64,000 nucleotides of DNA from assembly GCA_948466345.1 (NCBI GenBank), contig CAOKAC010000004.1, positions 62,001 through 126,000 of the forward strand, written 5' to 3'. A model generated the notes under the pieces. That model was not told the DNA's origin, did no database searches, and saw only the letters and a program-made list of their open reading frames with translations. Positions within the stretch are counted from its first letter, which is position 1, and every line of letters begins with the position of its first letter. Made by a program: the position numbers and the translations under genes. Positions 50,766 through 58,489 of the stretch are shown piece after piece. The DNA comes from an uncultured Clostridia bacterium (GTDB lineage Bacteria; Bacillota; Clostridia; Oscillospirales; CAG-272).

Positions 50766-50795
50766 AAAAAACCATCCGGTTTACGGATGGTTTTT
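50766..50795 (+). terminator. bidirectional terminator
   Basis: AAAAACCATCCG, GTTTA, CGGATGGTTTTT. It ends the 49750 gene and the minus-strand tRNA operon. Confidence 0.88.
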
Positions 50796-50799
50796 ATTC

Positions 50800-50876
50800 T
50801 GGGGTGAGTGATGGGAGTCGAACCCACGACCTTTAGGGCCACAACCTAACGCTCTAACCAACTGAGCTACACCCAC
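50800..50876 (-). tRNA. tRNA-His (GTG)
   Basis: Encoded CCA; acceptor GTGGGTG/CACTCAC; anticodon loop TTGTGGC; T-loop GGGTTCGACTCCC. A further G at 50877 matches the His-specific G-1 opposite C73. Confidence 0.97.
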
Positions 50877-50912
50877 CATAGTATCAAACGAGACGAATGA
50901 ATGGATCAAGTT

Positions 50913-50989
50913 TGGCGTGCCTTGGGGGATTCGAACCCTCGACCTACTGCTTAGAAGGCAGTTGCTCTATCCAGCTGAGCTAAAGGCAC
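50913..50989 (-). tRNA. tRNA-Arg (TCT)
   Basis: Encoded CCA; acceptor GTGCCTT/AAGGCAC; anticodon loop CTTCTAA in stem ACTGC/GCAGT; T-loop GGGTTCGAATCCC. Confidence 0.97.
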
Positions 50990-51032
50990 ATACTGCGCTG
51001 AAAGCTGGAACAACAACTTTAAATGGATCGCT

Positions 51033-51106
51033 TGGAGCGGGTGATGGGAATCGAACCCACGTAGCCAGCTTGGAAGGCTGGAACTCTACCATTGAGTTAC
51101 ACCCGC
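51033..51106 (-). tRNA. tRNA-Gly (TCC)
   Basis: Encoded CCA; acceptor GCGGGTG/CACCCGC; anticodon loop CTTCCAA in stem CCAGC/GCTGG; T-loop GGGTTCGATTCCC. First gene of the Gly-Arg-His operon. Confidence 0.97.
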
Positions 51107-51134
51107 ATGATCTGCAACAACTGTCAGCCTCAAT

Positions 51135-51163
51135 ATATTAGCATTTTATGTGGGATTTGTCAA
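51135..51163 (-). promoter_or_regulatory. promoter of the tRNA operon
   Basis: Minus strand: TTGACA (51158-51163), 17 bases, TAATAT (51135-51140). Confidence 0.75.
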
Positions 51164-51274
51164 GTCTTTTTTGAAAATATTTATGAATCCTCCTAGGTTT
51201 TGTTTTAACTATGATTATGAAGGAGCCGCCTGGGCAACACTGAAAGCAGATACATAACAGCAGGGGGCTATAGT

Positions 51275-52414
51275 ATGAAAAGAATACTTCAAAAGATTTT
51301 GCGCGCCATATGGGGCGGGGACGATGTGGTGATCAGCGGATATTATGGGTATGGAAGTCTGGGAGATGAAGCGGTTTTGGACAGCATCGTAGCCGCCCTT
51401 TTGGAAAAAATCCCTACTTGTAAAATCGGCGTTTTATCTGCGGGCCATCATGGACATTGCTGCAGCCAGTCCGTTCGCAGAATCCGGCGAAAAAATCCTC
51501 TGGCGATTTTGTGGGCGTTGCTGCGGTGTCGGCTTCTTATCAGCGGCGGCGGCAGCCTGTTTCAGGATACCACCAGCAGAAGGAGCCTATTTTATTATAC
51601 GACGCTTATTCGGATTGCAAATGTTTTCGGCGTCCGGGTATTTGTGTATGCCAATGGTATCGGGCCTCTTGCCAAATGTAAAAGCGTACAGGCTGCGCTT
51701 CGGTGTGCTGACGTGATTTCTGTGCGGGATCCGGATTCCTTTTATGCTGTGCTTGCTATGGGGATCGACTGCGAAAAAGTTTTTCTGCGCGCAGACCCCG
51801 TTTTTCTTCTTAGTCCGGCGGTTGCGTCGGCTCCGCCTGCCGCCACGGAAAAGCCGTATTTTGTAGTTTCTTTGCGTACATGCTGTAACGGAAAAATTGA
51901 AGAGGAAGTAGTGGTGCGTACATGCAGAGCGCTAAAAGAGCGGGGACTGGAGCCGGTGTTTGTTTCCATGCAGGATACATTTGATCGGGAAGTGTGCCTG
52001 CGCGTTTGTAGGCGCTGTGGTGGCGTGATGGCAGATAAAATGTCTGTTCCAGACTTTACTGCATTTTTGGCTGGCGCCCGATTCGTAATCAGCATGCGCC
52101 TCCACTGTATATTGCTGGCTGCACTCAGCGGTACGCCTGCGGTAGCCTTATCCTATGATTGCAAAATAGACAGTGCAATGGAGTATTTGGGGCAGTATAC
52201 TGCGTTAGACGCCTTTTTCTTTACGGAAGACATGCTGCTGGATGCATGTGAGGCGGTATCTTCCAAAGGGGAGGGGGAGCGCAAACGGCTTCGGGAGCGT
52301 TCGGGGGAGTTTTTTCACCTGGCGCAAAAGGATGCCAATATGGCGGCGGGGCTTTTGACTGCGGGCGCTGCAGCGCCGGCAAACAGTGGAAATCCTGTCA
52401 GCGCTAAGCTATAA
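51275..52414 (+). CDS. csaB: CsaB-type polysaccharide pyruvyl transferase
   Basis: 379 residues. Pyruvyl-transferase blocks: ISGYYGYGSLGDEAVLDSI at the start, LLISGGGSLFQDTTSRRSLFYY, and the C-terminal RFVISMRLHCILLAALSGTPAVALSYDCKI. CsaB adds ketal-linked pyruvate to a secondary wall polymer so that SLH-domain proteins can bind. Its presence implies an S-layer or SLH-anchored proteins elsewhere in the genome. A promoter for the next gene lies at its 3' end. Confidence 0.93.
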   Translation: MKRILQKILRAIWGGDDVVISGYYGYGSLGDEAVLDSIVAALLEKIPTCKIGVLSAGHHGHCCSQSVRRIRRKNPLAILWALLRCRLLISGGGSLFQDTTSRRSLFYYTTLIRIANVFGVRVFVYANGIGPLAKCKSVQAALRCADVISVRDPDSFYAVLAMGIDCEKVFLRADPVFLLSPAVASAPPAATEKPYFVVSLRTCCNGKIEEEVVVRTCRALKERGLEPVFVSMQDTFDREVCLRVCRRCGGVMADKMSVPDFTAFLAGARFVISMRLHCILLAALSGTPAVALSYDCKIDSAMEYLGQYTALDAFFFTEDMLLDACEAVSSKGEGERKRLRERSGEFFHLAQKDANMAAGLLTAGAAAPANSGNPVSAKL

Positions 52415-52419
52415 AATAC

Positions 52420-52448
52420 TTGCAACGGATGATACAATATGCTATCAT
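52420..52448 (+). promoter_or_regulatory. promoter of the cytosolic GH123-like gene
   Basis: TTGCAA (52420-52425), 17 bases, TATCAT (52443-52448). Confidence 0.55.
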
Positions 52449-52483
52449 AGTCCCAGCAAATTATGTAGACTGAGGATATTATA

Positions 52484-54034
52484 ATGAAATATTGTGTTGT
52501 TGACAGCTGTGAGTGGACCTATCCGGATGTACATGTCTATGAGACGGGAGACATGTTTATCCGCCAGACGGCACTTTGCGGCGGACTAGTCACTTTTCAA
52601 ATTCACGTATGGGATGTATCTTCCGCTGTATTTGTTCAAGCCAAGGGGCTTTGTGCCGCCTTTTATGAGCAAATTCCGATTCCGGTGGAGGATAACCCCA
52701 ATTTTGAAAAGGAAGTTTTGCCGTCCAGCGGGCTAAAACGTGCGCCCTTTTCGGTAAATGACTGTCTTTGCCCCTGGAAGGGGCAGGCAGAGCCGCGTCG
52801 AGGCTCTGTAGGGATTTATGTAACGATATCCGTGCCCACAGATGTGCAGGGAGTATATACGGGAGAAATTCTTTTGTCCTGTGGAGAGGAGACGGCAGCG
52901 ATTCCAGTAACGATATCGGCCTGCGGTGGAGTCCGGCCGGAAGAAACCTTGCAGATTGCTATGGGATACAGTCCGTATAACGCTGCAAAATGGCACGGCC
53001 TTTTGGAGAATCCGGAGCTGGCCGATGCGATGGACACCCGCTATCTGCAGCTGCTGCGCAGGCAGCACCAGAATAGGCTGTATGTGGATACACCGGAAAT
53101 TACCGATGTGGGGCCTGGGCAGTATGCTTTTGATTTTACCGCATTTAACCGGCGCGTGCGCAAGGGGCTTTCTATGGGATTTACCGGCTTTCACATCAGC
53201 GGAGTAGGATTCCGTAAAGCCTGGGACAGCCCGGTGATCGGGATTCGTGGAATGGACGCGCTTTCCTATGAAGCCTATGTATATCTTCGGCAGTATCTAG
53301 GGGCTTTGCGGGAGAATCTTCGAATCAACGGATGGTTGGAGCGGGATATGTTTTTCATTGGGATTGCCGATGAGCCGAATGAAATCAACGCCCTGCCATA
53401 TCGGGCCGTATGCGGCATGGTACGGCGAATTTTTCCGGAAATTAAGATATTCGATGCATGTTCAGGAGCTCCTATATACGGATCACTGGATGTTTGGGTA
53501 CCAAGAAGCGACGAATATGAAAAAAATCAAAACGTGTTTGACTCTTATAAGGAAACGGGCGATCAGGTTTGGCACTATGTGTGCTTGTATCCCAGAGACG
53601 ACGGATATATCAACCGTTTTATGGATATACCCCTTCTGGCTACGCGGTACTTATACTGGGGTAACTACCGATACGGTCTTACAGGATATCTCCATTGGGC
53701 GGTGAATGTATATGAAAATGATGTGGATCCGTTTACCGCAAGCTGTCCCCGCCATGTAAATGCAGGCAGCGCCAGCGTATTGCCTGCTGGAGACGATAAG
53801 CTGATTTATCCGGGAGAGGGAGAACCGTGGATGTCTATGCGACTGGAGGCGCATCGGGAGTCGGCAGAGGAATATGAGATGCTCCGTGCCATTTCCCGTA
53901 AAGATAAGGCAGCTGCGGATGCTTTGTGCGTGCGGGGATTTCGCAGCTTTCACGACGTTACATATGACGGACGGGCATTTCGTGCCCTGCGTAATGAAAT
54001 CATAGAAACCTACAGCGCGTTATACACCAAATAA
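52484..54034 (+). CDS. GH123/DUF4091-like protein without signal peptide
   Basis: 516 residues, no export signal, so cytosolic. N-terminal beta region about 1-150, then a TIM-barrel DUF4091 domain. FFIGIADEPNEIN carries the Asp-Glu pair (296-297) in the position of the GH123 dyad; later blocks YLYWGNYRYGLTGYLHWAVNVYEND and ESAEEYEMLRAISR match the secreted homologue at 36695 (TGYLYYGANNW, IEEYQMLTML). It may hydrolyse an imported N-acetyl-hexosamine oligosaccharide; that is inference. Distantly related to the secreted protein but lacks Cys repeats and dockerin. Confidence 0.8.
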   Translation: MKYCVVDSCEWTYPDVHVYETGDMFIRQTALCGGLVTFQIHVWDVSSAVFVQAKGLCAAFYEQIPIPVEDNPNFEKEVLPSSGLKRAPFSVNDCLCPWKGQAEPRRGSVGIYVTISVPTDVQGVYTGEILLSCGEETAAIPVTISACGGVRPEETLQIAMGYSPYNAAKWHGLLENPELADAMDTRYLQLLRRQHQNRLYVDTPEITDVGPGQYAFDFTAFNRRVRKGLSMGFTGFHISGVGFRKAWDSPVIGIRGMDALSYEAYVYLRQYLGALRENLRINGWLERDMFFIGIADEPNEINALPYRAVCGMVRRIFPEIKIFDACSGAPIYGSLDVWVPRSDEYEKNQNVFDSYKETGDQVWHYVCLYPRDDGYINRFMDIPLLATRYLYWGNYRYGLTGYLHWAVNVYENDVDPFTASCPRHVNAGSASVLPAGDDKLIYPGEGEPWMSMRLEAHRESAEEYEMLRAISRKDKAAADALCVRGFRSFHDVTYDGRAFRALRNEIIETYSALYTK

Positions 54035-54085
54035 CGGACGAACCCTGTATATCAGCATTTTTACTGGTATACAGAAATTCGTCCG
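54035..54085 (+). other. long hairpin after the GH123-like gene, no T-run
   Basis: CGGACGAA/TTCGTCCG outside and CTGTATA/TATACAG inside. Without a T-run it may not stop transcription; a proper plus-strand terminator occurs 380 bases further on. Confidence 0.6.
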
Positions 54086-54104
54086 GGATATAAGACATAG
54101 TGCC

Positions 54105-54416
54105 TTAGCCGTTTAACATTTCTAGAATTTGTTCTTTGGAGCGTGCGCCAACTGCTTTGGCAGTCAGTTCTCCGTCCTTGAAAACAAGCAGAGTGGGTAT
54201 GCTCATAATCTGAAAATCTCTGGCGATTTCAGGCTCGGCGTCTACGTCAACCTTACAGATTTTCAGCCCGGGATTTTCAGCCGCAATTTCTTCTACAATA
54301 GGCGCTATCATCATACAAGGACCACACCAAGTTGCATAGAAATCCACCAAAACGGGAATATCGCTGGCGAGAACATCGTTTTCAAAGCTTTCTTTTGTTA
54401 AATGCAGTACAGACAT
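54105..54416 (-). CDS. trxA: thioredoxin
   Basis: 103 residues with the redox-active WCGPC, VDFYATWCGPCMMIAPIVEEIA and the cis-Pro segment MSIPTLLVFKDGE. Reduces protein disulfides in the cytosol. A ferredoxin-thioredoxin-reductase-like gene lies 130 bases upstream on the same strand, suggesting an electron route from ferredoxin rather than NADPH. Confidence 0.97.
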   Translation of the reverse strand: MSVLHLTKESFENDVLASDIPVLVDFYATWCGPCMMIAPIVEEIAAENPGLKICKVDVDAEPEIARDFQIMSIPTLLVFKDGELTAKAVGARSKEQILEMLNG

Positions 54417-54468
54417 ATTTTTTCTCCATTTCTCTGCCGTAATACGCGGCTGTCATTTTTATAATTGG

Positions 54469-54501
54469 AGCTGCCGGATTCCCGGCAGCTTTTTATTTTT
54501 G
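54469..54501 (+). terminator. plus-strand terminator between two minus-strand genes
   Basis: AGCTGCCGG, ATTC, CCGGCAGCT, then TTTTATTTTT. It has a T-run only in the plus direction, although trxA and the reductase-like gene are on the minus strand. It would stop read-through from the GH123-like gene across trxA. Confidence 0.75.
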
Positions 54502-54547
54502 TTTTTTGCAAAATGTAAATTTTATAGAGTGTACGTTTTAGAGCAGT

Positions 54548-54754
54548 TTATGCGTCTTCACCTGACTTATAATATAGCATGCAATGACAGTATCCAGTAA
54601 AGTTTGGGTCTTTAATCTGCTCGCGAAACTCCTTACAAATACATTTTGTTTCATCTGTTCGTTCTGTCCGGCAGGGGCAGTACCCGCCGTTTTTTTCCAG
54701 TCCTTCCTTAATTAGGCGGACAACTTCTTTGTTTTCATTAAATTTAACGCCCAT
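54548..54754 (-). CDS. ferredoxin-thioredoxin reductase catalytic-subunit-like protein
   Basis: 68 residues from the ATG at 54754 (an ATG four codons upstream overlaps the AAGGGA ribosome site). All six FTR cysteines are present as CPC, CIC and CHC (GGYCPCR, TKCICKEFRE, TGYCHCMLYY), which in the family hold a [4Fe-4S] cluster next to the redox disulfide. Spacing between the first two pairs is shorter than in plant FTR. It probably reduces the neighbouring thioredoxin with ferredoxin electrons; no variable subunit is seen. A TGTGA/TCACA inverted repeat (54814-54828) lies upstream. Confidence 0.88.
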   Translation of the reverse strand: MGVKFNENKEVVRLIKEGLEKNGGYCPCRTERTDETKCICKEFREQIKDPNFTGYCHCMLYYKSGEDA

Positions 54755-54977
54755 ATTTATAATCATTCCCTTCTTTATGTGTACTTAGTATATCTAATTA
54801 AACGAATTTAATCTGTGACAAGATCACAAAAAGTTTGCTTTCACGCTTTATAGGGGAGAAGTTTATTATAAAGACTGTTATGATAAATATAATCCTTAGA
54901 AAAATAAGCTTTGACAACAAATTACGACAAAAGTTGCATGTTTGCAACAAATTCAAAGTTTTTTTGAGGGAAAGACA

Positions 54978-55006
54978 TTGACAAAACATCTGCAAAATGG
55001 TAATAT
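54978..55006 (+). promoter_or_regulatory. promoter of the HTH/Cys-rich gene group
   Basis: TTGACA (54978-54983), 17 bases, TAATAT (55001-55006). Confidence 0.72.
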
Positions 55007-55017
55007 TTAATTAATAA

Positions 55018-55030
55018 GGTAAAATTTACC
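55018..55030 (+). promoter_or_regulatory. palindromic operator-like site
   Basis: GGTAAA, A, TTTACC, just after the expected transcription start; a further GGTAA half-site overlaps the -10 (54999-55003). Probably bound by the HTH protein encoded next. Confidence 0.55.
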
Positions 55031-55049
55031 ATGAAAAGAAGGTGAGAAA

Positions 55050-55268
55050 ATGAATTGTACAGAAGAATTAAAACGAAAAATTGCAGAACAAAACACCACG
55101 CTTGAGGCAGTCGCACATACACTTGGTGTCAACAGAAGTACGTTGTATAGAAAGCTGCGCAGTGGCGGAAACAGGCTTACCGTTTCAGAAGCGTCAAAAA
55201 TTTGCAAGTTTTTAAACCTACAGCCGGAAGAGTTTTTTGATCTTTTTTGGGGGAATGTATGGCATTAA
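55050..55268 (+). CDS. small phage-type helix-turn-helix DNA-binding protein
   Basis: 72 residues. The HTH is TLEAVAHTLGVNRSTLYRKLRSGGNRLTVSEA, with a second helix pair ICKFLNLQPEEFFDLFW, as in Cro/C1-like prophage regulators of Clostridia. GGTGAG lies five bases upstream. Its 3' end overlaps the next gene by ten bases, so the two are coupled. Likely autoregulator through the palindrome in its leader. Confidence 0.85.
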   Translation: MNCTEELKRKIAEQNTTLEAVAHTLGVNRSTLYRKLRSGGNRLTVSEASKICKFLNLQPEEFFDLFWGNVWH

Positions 55269-55513
55269 TTTGCGTAAACAATGCGGGACCCTGCAGTGGT
55301 TGCGGTATGTGCTTGGATACGGTTCGCTGTTCTATATGTGGCTTTCCTTTGCATGGAAACTATTATTGCACAGGGGGGATACAGATATGCGGCGCTTGTG
55401 CAAAATCCAGGGGAAACGGCAAATGCGTATTGTGCGGTGCGTCCTGTGCAGCGTTTGTCTGCGTTTTCTGCTATAAGAAGCGACGACAGCGGATGCATAT
55501 TATTAAAAGCTGA
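55259..55513 (+). CDS. Cys-rich zinc-binding small protein
   Basis: 84 residues from the ATG at 55259 (GGGGGAA upstream). It carries about 15 Cys, mostly as CxxC pairs (CSGCGMC, CSICG, CGACA, CVLCG, CVFC), spaced like a multi-zinc or iron-sulfur binding module. No named family recognised. Sits in the HTH gene group; similar short treble-clef proteins occur in mobile elements. Confidence 0.7.
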   Translation: MALICVNNAGPCSGCGMCLDTVRCSICGFPLHGNYYCTGGIQICGACAKSRGNGKCVLCGASCAAFVCVFCYKKRRQRMHIIKS

Positions 55514-55530
55514 AAAGAACAAAAGGAAGG

Positions 55531-55803
55531 ATGGTACAAAAGAATATGGCAAATAAAACAATAGATGCACTGGCATTTTGTCCGTTTTATGTATGTGAAG
55601 CAAAAACAACGATTACATGTGAAGGCATCATAGGAGATTTTACTATTAGCAAATTTGCTAATGAACATACCAAAAGAGAGCATGAGAAAAATTTTTGTAT
55701 AAGCCGACATTGTCAGGGCTGCGGTGTATATTGTGCTCTAATGCAGAACTATAGCTGCACACGTATGGGTGTTTATAGAAAAAAGGAAACAATTCGGCAT
55801 TGA
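55531..55803 (+). CDS. Cys-rich small protein typical of prophage/mobile regions
   Basis: 90 residues; start could also be the ATG five codons in. Conserved-looking blocks CPFYVCEAKTTITCEGII and the Cys/His tail EKNFCISRHCQGCGVYCALM. Similar proteins accompany HTH regulators in Clostridial prophages and conjugative elements, where their role is unknown. With the two preceding genes it looks like a regulatory remnant or a domesticated module, as no other phage genes are present. Confidence 0.72.
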   Translation: MVQKNMANKTIDALAFCPFYVCEAKTTITCEGIIGDFTISKFANEHTKREHEKNFCISRHCQGCGVYCALMQNYSCTRMGVYRKKETIRH

Positions 55804-55996
55804 CCTGGATGAGTCGGACGGTAAGATATTAACACGGCATTCTTTGGATTCGATATGCTGGTGTTAAAAACAGGCATAAGAATTTTCATACATATATCAT
55901 ATTATTATAAAACTATTTTACTAAACAAACTTATGATATTACAGGATGAAATATGAAAGTCTGTCGATTGAGCCATTTGATGATAAGATCAAAAAC

Positions 55997-56045
55997 GGCC
56001 GGTACAGCAGATGAAAAACATCTGTAGTACCAGCCTTTTATTTTA
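55997..56045 (+). terminator. terminator of the HTH/Cys-rich group, bidirectional in form
   Basis: GGCCGGTACAGCAGATG (55997-56013) pairs imperfectly with CATCTGTAGTACCAGCC (56019-56035), then TTTTATTTT; on the minus strand the stem is followed by five T. Between 55804 and 55996 I see no gene. Confidence 0.82.
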
Positions 56046-56071
56046 AAAATACGCTGCCTCCTGCGGCATAA

Positions 56072-56971
56072 CTATTTTACGGCGAGGCATCCTTCATCGA
56101 TCTGTACTGGACCATCGCAGTTTACTGTTTTATCTGTGGCGTGCACTTCTACAGATGCATTTCCAGTAATGGTAACGCCGGTAACTGCTTGTATGCCGTC
56201 GTCGGTACAGTTTAAATCCAATGTGCCGCCGGAAATGGACACAAATCCTTTGTCCGAGTCGGACTCATTATCAGACTTTATTCCATCGGAGCAAATGACG
56301 ACGGAAATGCTGCCGTTCAATATACATACGCTGTCGTTTCCCTTCAGAGCGTTTTTACTGGCGCTGATCGTAAGACTTCCACTGACGATTTTTAAATCGT
56401 TTTTTGTGCCAATTCCATTATTGCTGTTGCCATAAACGGATAGGGAGCCAGCGCCGTTAATCGTGAGGTCATCTTTGGAAAACAAACAAGCGTTGGGTTC
56501 GGCGCCGCTTTCGCGGACATAATCTGATCCATCACTCAGTATATTTTCTGTTCCTTCTGCCAGGGTGACCACCACTTTGTCAGCGCTGGAGATACAGATA
56601 GCAGCGGTCTCTTTGGAGCGTATAATGGCGCCATTAAGTACGAGATGCGCTTTTTCTGTTTTTGCAAGAGCAACCTGCACATTACCCCTGAACTCCCCTT
56701 GCAGTACATAAGTGCCTTCGGCATCTATACGCAGTGTGTTTTCTGCGAGCGCAGCGCCGGGTCCGTTTATTTGGGCCGTTTCTCCTGCCAAGACAATTGT
56801 AGTGGCTGAATCTGTGTCCCATGTATCGATTAGATCAAAATCAGAATCCTCCGTCTTGGTCTCCTTAGTGGTGGAAACGTCTGCATCTGTAGAGGGGGCG
56901 TATACGGGTCCATCCTGATGGGTACAGGCGGACAATATCAGTAAAACGAAAAGAATATAGATCTTTTTCAC
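56072..56971 (-). CDS. carbohydrate-binding (DUF4353-type) lipoprotein
   Basis: 299 residues, start GTG with GGAGG nine bases upstream. Lipobox LSAC near residue 16. The mature part is a right-handed beta-helix-like repeat (NGAIIRSKETAAICISSADKVVVTLAEGTENILSDG; DLTINGAGSLSVYGNSNNGIGTKNDLKI), the DUF4353/carbohydrate-binding family. Such proteins occur beside VTC, DUF4956 and CotH genes, as here. It ends the operon. Confidence 0.88.
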   Translation of the reverse strand: MKKIYILFVLLILSACTHQDGPVYAPSTDADVSTTKETKTEDSDFDLIDTWDTDSATTIVLAGETAQINGPGAALAENTLRIDAEGTYVLQGEFRGNVQVALAKTEKAHLVLNGAIIRSKETAAICISSADKVVVTLAEGTENILSDGSDYVRESGAEPNACLFSKDDLTINGAGSLSVYGNSNNGIGTKNDLKIVSGSLTISASKNALKGNDSVCILNGSISVVICSDGIKSDNESDSDKGFVSISGGTLDLNCTDDGIQAVTGVTITGNASVEVHATDKTVNCDGPVQIDEGCLAVK

Positions 56972-56972
56972 G

Positions 56973-57647
56973 CTACATTTCCTCCCGGGAAAACTCTGTA
57001 CGGCTGCAGATAATTTCTAAATTTCCATTTCTGCAGCGAATGGCGTCTATAAAACTTTTTTCTCTTGCAGAATCCCGCAGAAGAATTTTATACTCTAATT
57101 GAAACAGAGATCCCATGTGTACTGTTTTTACCCGGATCAACTGGTGCTTTACTGTGTACTTTTGAAACAGATCGTCAAACACTTCTTCATAATCTAGCGT
57201 TTCCGGGATTGTAATTTTCAGCGTTTTCTCTGTACTGCCGCATTTTCCAGCCAAAAGGATAGTATACAGCAAGCTTGCAAGCAGAACAATACAGCAAACA
57301 AGGGCTGCAATACCTACATATCCCATACCGGTGCAAAGCCCTACGGTCATGGCTAAGAAAATACTACAAATTTCTCTAGCGGTACCGGGAATACTTCTAA
57401 AGCGAATTAAGCTGAAAGCACCGGCTACTGCAATACCGGTCCCAATGCTGCCATTGACCATATGGACAATCGTTTGCGAAATCACAGGAATCAACGCCAG
57501 TGCAATCAAAAAGCCGGATGTGGCTCGGTTGCGAAAGCAGTGCGCCAGCGCAATTAGCATTCCTAGAATCAGAGAGGTTCCGGTGCACAGGAAAAAGGCG
57601 GCTGCGCTGACGGATGTATCTATGATAGAAGTAAAAAAAATATTCAT
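56973..57647 (-). CDS. DUF4956 membrane protein
   Basis: 224 residues. Four or five N-terminal membrane segments, with the conserved GAFSLIRFRSIPGTAREICSIFLAMTVGLCTGMGYV, then a cytosolic ferredoxin-like C-terminal domain. The DUF4956 family is linked to polyphosphate polymerase genes; the role (possibly moving polyP or its acceptor) is unproven. It overlaps the VTC gene by four bases. Confidence 0.92.
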   Translation of the reverse strand: MNIFFTSIIDTSVSAAAFFLCTGTSLILGMLIALAHCFRNRATSGFLIALALIPVISQTIVHMVNGSIGTGIAVAGAFSLIRFRSIPGTAREICSIFLAMTVGLCTGMGYVGIAALVCCIVLLASLLYTILLAGKCGSTEKTLKITIPETLDYEEVFDDLFQKYTVKHQLIRVKTVHMGSLFQLEYKILLRDSAREKSFIDAIRCRNGNLEIICSRTEFSREEM

Positions 57648-58363
57648 ATGTAGTTCCTTTCCAACGTACTGCCTGTTTTCTGCTTCAGCATAGCTTCATA
57701 AGCTCTGCCATATTTTGAAAAAGAAACAGGATAACAGGCATTTGTGTTTAGCAGGTGAGACAGCCAAAGCGGAATTGCTCCAGAAAGCTTTATTTCCATG
57801 AGATGCTGCCCTTTATCCAGCAATGGTGTGCCGGCTGCCGGTATAGATAAATCTATGGGATTTGTTCTCCAGCAAATGTTGGAATCGAAGGTAATACGCA
57901 GAGAAGGATCCTCACGCCCGACAAAAGAAATGCGATGAAAGGTCATTGCCATAGCCGGCTGCAGGCGAGGATAGAAGTGCAGCAAATATTGGATTTCGTC
58001 TGCAATCTGCCCGCCCTTGGCAGGCATTTGAAGAAACATCAACGCCTTTTCATAAGGCATAGCAATACGGCGTTTATAAACCATTTTATTATATTTACGT
58101 TTGAGTTCAATAAAGGCAGTATCTGTATCTGTCGGCATTCCATAGGCGCGCAGCCGTAATTTTTCTTTAAAGACAGGCTTTTCTATAGAACGGCGAATGA
58201 GTAAATAATCAGGGGTATCGTAGTAAATTGTATATATGTCTGTTTTGCCATATTCGTCTGGCGTGGTATAATCTGTTAAGGCGTTCACTACTTTGGTGTG
58301 CTGCGTTGCAGACAGAAGATATTTTTTTTCATATCGCTCAAAAGTGCTGGTATATCGTTTCAT
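57644..58363 (-). CDS. VTC-domain polyphosphate polymerase-like protein
   Basis: 239 residues of the VTC/CYTH-like tunnel fold: FERYEKKYLLS (basic strand), KEKLRLRAYG, AFIELKRKYNKMVYKRR, SFVGREDPSLRITFDSNI and MEIKLSGAIPLWL with the metal-binding Glu. In yeast Vtc4 this domain makes polyphosphate from ATP. Here it stands alone with DUF4956 and a carbohydrate-binding lipoprotein; the CotH kinase often found in this cluster is absent from the window. Confidence 0.92.
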   Translation of the reverse strand: MKRYTSTFERYEKKYLLSATQHTKVVNALTDYTTPDEYGKTDIYTIYYDTPDYLLIRRSIEKPVFKEKLRLRAYGMPTDTDTAFIELKRKYNKMVYKRRIAMPYEKALMFLQMPAKGGQIADEIQYLLHFYPRLQPAMAMTFHRISFVGREDPSLRITFDSNICWRTNPIDLSIPAAGTPLLDKGQHLMEIKLSGAIPLWLSHLLNTNACYPVSFSKYGRAYEAMLKQKTGSTLERNYI

Positions 58364-58395
58364 AAGAAGTACCTACGGGCAATTGTATTTACTAC

Positions 58396-58424
58396 AGTAT
58401 AGCAAAATATAAGGATTGGGGCAA
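58396..58424 (-). promoter_or_regulatory. promoter of the VTC operon
   Basis: Minus strand: TTGCCC (58419-58424), 17 bases, TATACT (58396-58401). Confidence 0.55.
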
Positions 58425-58452
58425 GGGTGCCGGCCCATTTCCTTACAAAGGA

Positions 58453-58480
58453 AAAGAGAGGAGGCATGCCTTCTCTCTTT
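58453..58480 (-). terminator. terminator of hisS
   Basis: AAAGAGAG/CTCTCTTT arms with AGGCATGCCT at the tip; on the minus strand followed by TTCCTTT. Confidence 0.75.
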
Positions 58481-58489
58481 CATTTTATA

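Noticed and set aside
55050..55803. Prophage
   Set aside because: Only an HTH and two Cys-rich genes; no integrase, terminase, capsid or attachment repeats nearby.
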